Origin: an uncultured Clostridia bacterium
Lineage (GTDB): Bacteria; Bacillota; Clostridia; Christensenellales; Borkfalkiaceae
Direction: 5' to 3'
Assembly: GCA_947587775.1 (NCBI GenBank)
Contig: CANPYD010000012.1
Coordinates: 1 to 15,173 of the forward strand
Length of the DNA stretch: 15,173 nucleotides
The notes under the pieces are model-generated. The model was not told the DNA's origin, ran no database searches, and saw only the letters and a program-made list of their open reading frames with translations. The position numbers and the translations under genes are program-made. Shown one piece after another: positions 14,668 through 15,173 of this stretch. How positions within the stretch are numbered: position 1 is the stretch's first letter; each line of letters starts with the position of its first letter.

Positions 14668-15054
14668 GGGCCTGTTACGGATTCGATTGCAAGCGGATCT
14701 TGTCGGACGCACGTCGGAGGCTCGGCTTCGTAAAAACGGAAAAATTTTAATTGCTGACGATAAATCCAGCAGACGCGCTTCCGCGTGCAGAGCTTCCGCT
14801 CGCCGCGTAGCGCTTGCGGCTTAACCTTTAAGCCCCGTCCTTCCCCGGAGGCCTACGGCCGGGGACAGGGCGTAATCAAGTAGGGAACGTTGCCCTTTGG
14901 CGGATCTCCCCCAATGGGCGAGGCATTGCGGAGATATGCATGCGGAGGAGTTTGTCTGCGGACTCCCCGCCTGCGAGACCGATCACAGACTAAGCGTGTA
15001 GTGTCCGCATCTGAACCTTGTAAGACCGGAGTTCAACTCTCCGCAGGTCCACCA
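14668..15054 (+). ncRNA. ssrA: Transfer-messenger RNA (tmRNA)
   Basis: About 387 bases. The tRNA-like domain is complete: 5' GGGCCTG pairs with 3' CAGGTCC (15044-15050), followed by A and an encoded CCA. The T arm is CGGAG-TTCAACT-CTCCG. Helix 2 forms from TGCAAG/CTTGTA and CGGAT/GTCCG. The reading frame for the tag starts at a GCT resume codon (14753-14755) after TTTTAATT and runs 23 codons to TAA at 14822-14824, giving ADDKSSRR...RRVALAA. The stop lies in a GGCTTA/TAAGCC hairpin, as usual for helix 5. tmRNA with SmpB rescues stalled ribosomes and tags the products for proteolysis. No smpB is in the window. Confidence 0.96.
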
Positions 15055-15063
15055 AATCAAAAT

Positions 15064-15120
15064 AATCCGAACTCAACAAGGGTAATAGTAACCCGCGATT
15101 GGTTCGGATTTATTTTGTAT
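15064..15120 (+). terminator. Long stem-loop after ssrA, probable terminator
   Basis: Outer arms AATCCGAAC (15064-15072) and GTTCGGATT (15102-15110) enclose an inner GGGT/ACCC hairpin, then TATTTTGTAT. It is close behind the tmRNA CCA end. Confidence 0.6.
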
Positions 15121-15147
15121 CTCGGGAATAAGAACGCATAAAGCCAA

Positions 15148-15173
15148 ACAGCCGAGGGATTTCCCTCGGCTGT
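15148..15173. terminator. Strong hairpin at the window edge
   Basis: ACAGCCGAGGG, short ATTT-type loop, CCCTCGGCTGT: a perfect stem of at least 11 pairs ending at the last base of the window. Any T tract would lie outside, so its direction and role cannot be settled. Confidence 0.55.

Noticed and set aside
13435..14712. Open frame of about 425 codons on the minus strand across the DUF262-HNH gene and the ssrA promoter
   Set aside because: The plus strand has clear DUF262 and HNH motifs plus the coupled methylase; the antisense translation has no recognisable domain.
14890..15141. Open frame within and after the tmRNA
   Set aside because: It lies over the tmRNA pseudoknot and tRNA-like domain, which are supported by base pairing.
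14668..15173. Phage or island attachment site at the ssrA 3' end
   Set aside because: No integrase gene and no repeated copy of the ssrA 3' end are visible in this window.

Overview
The window looks like a chromosome segment from a spore-forming, Gram-positive Clostridia-type bacterium. It is moderately G+C-rich and is probably from an uncultivated gut lineage; that assignment is inference. The left half reproduces a gene order known from Bacillus subtilis: (prkC, rsgA) - rpe - thiN - spoVM - rpmB (opposite strand) - yloU - yloV/fakA - recG. Two additions break the order: a membrane dipeptidase gene translationally coupled to a 21-codon spoVM, and a small four-helix membrane protein coupled to recG. 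spoVM is the strongest hint that the organism makes endospores.

Layout. 1-206: intergenic repeat. 207-1456: rpe and thiN, overlapping. 1457-1729: repeat plus a strong inverted repeat. 1730-2676: spoVM and an M19 dipeptidase. 2677-3157: composite intergenic repeats, inverted relative to those at 1-180. 3203-3391: rpmB on the minus strand, divergent from 3605-5639 (Asp23/Gls24 protein and FakA-type DAK2 protein), which ends at a clear terminator. 5760-8206: membrane protein and recG.

From 8207 to about 14600 the window looks like an accessory or defence-type region. It holds an AbrB-type antitoxin with a PIN toxin (own promoter and terminator), a minus-strand receiver-like orphan protein, a cytoplasmic S41 peptidase-like protein, and a zeta-toxin-like P-loop protein with a small upstream partner. 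The zeta module is bracketed by a perfect 30-bp direct repeat that duplicates the 3' end of the S41 gene. Then comes a divergent cassette: an XRE-type regulator (minus), and on the plus strand an EcoRI-family adenine methyltransferase coupled by a 4-nt overlap to a DUF262 protein with a C-terminal HNH nuclease domain. This cassette is most simply read as a restriction-modification-like system with its own controller. It is the best candidate here for a little-described system.

The right end carries ssrA (tmRNA) with its own promoter, a full acceptor stem ending in CCA, and an encoded tag of about 23 residues ending VALAA. The tag is long and contains an in-frame near-duplication. All functional calls come from reading motifs by eye; no database search was run.
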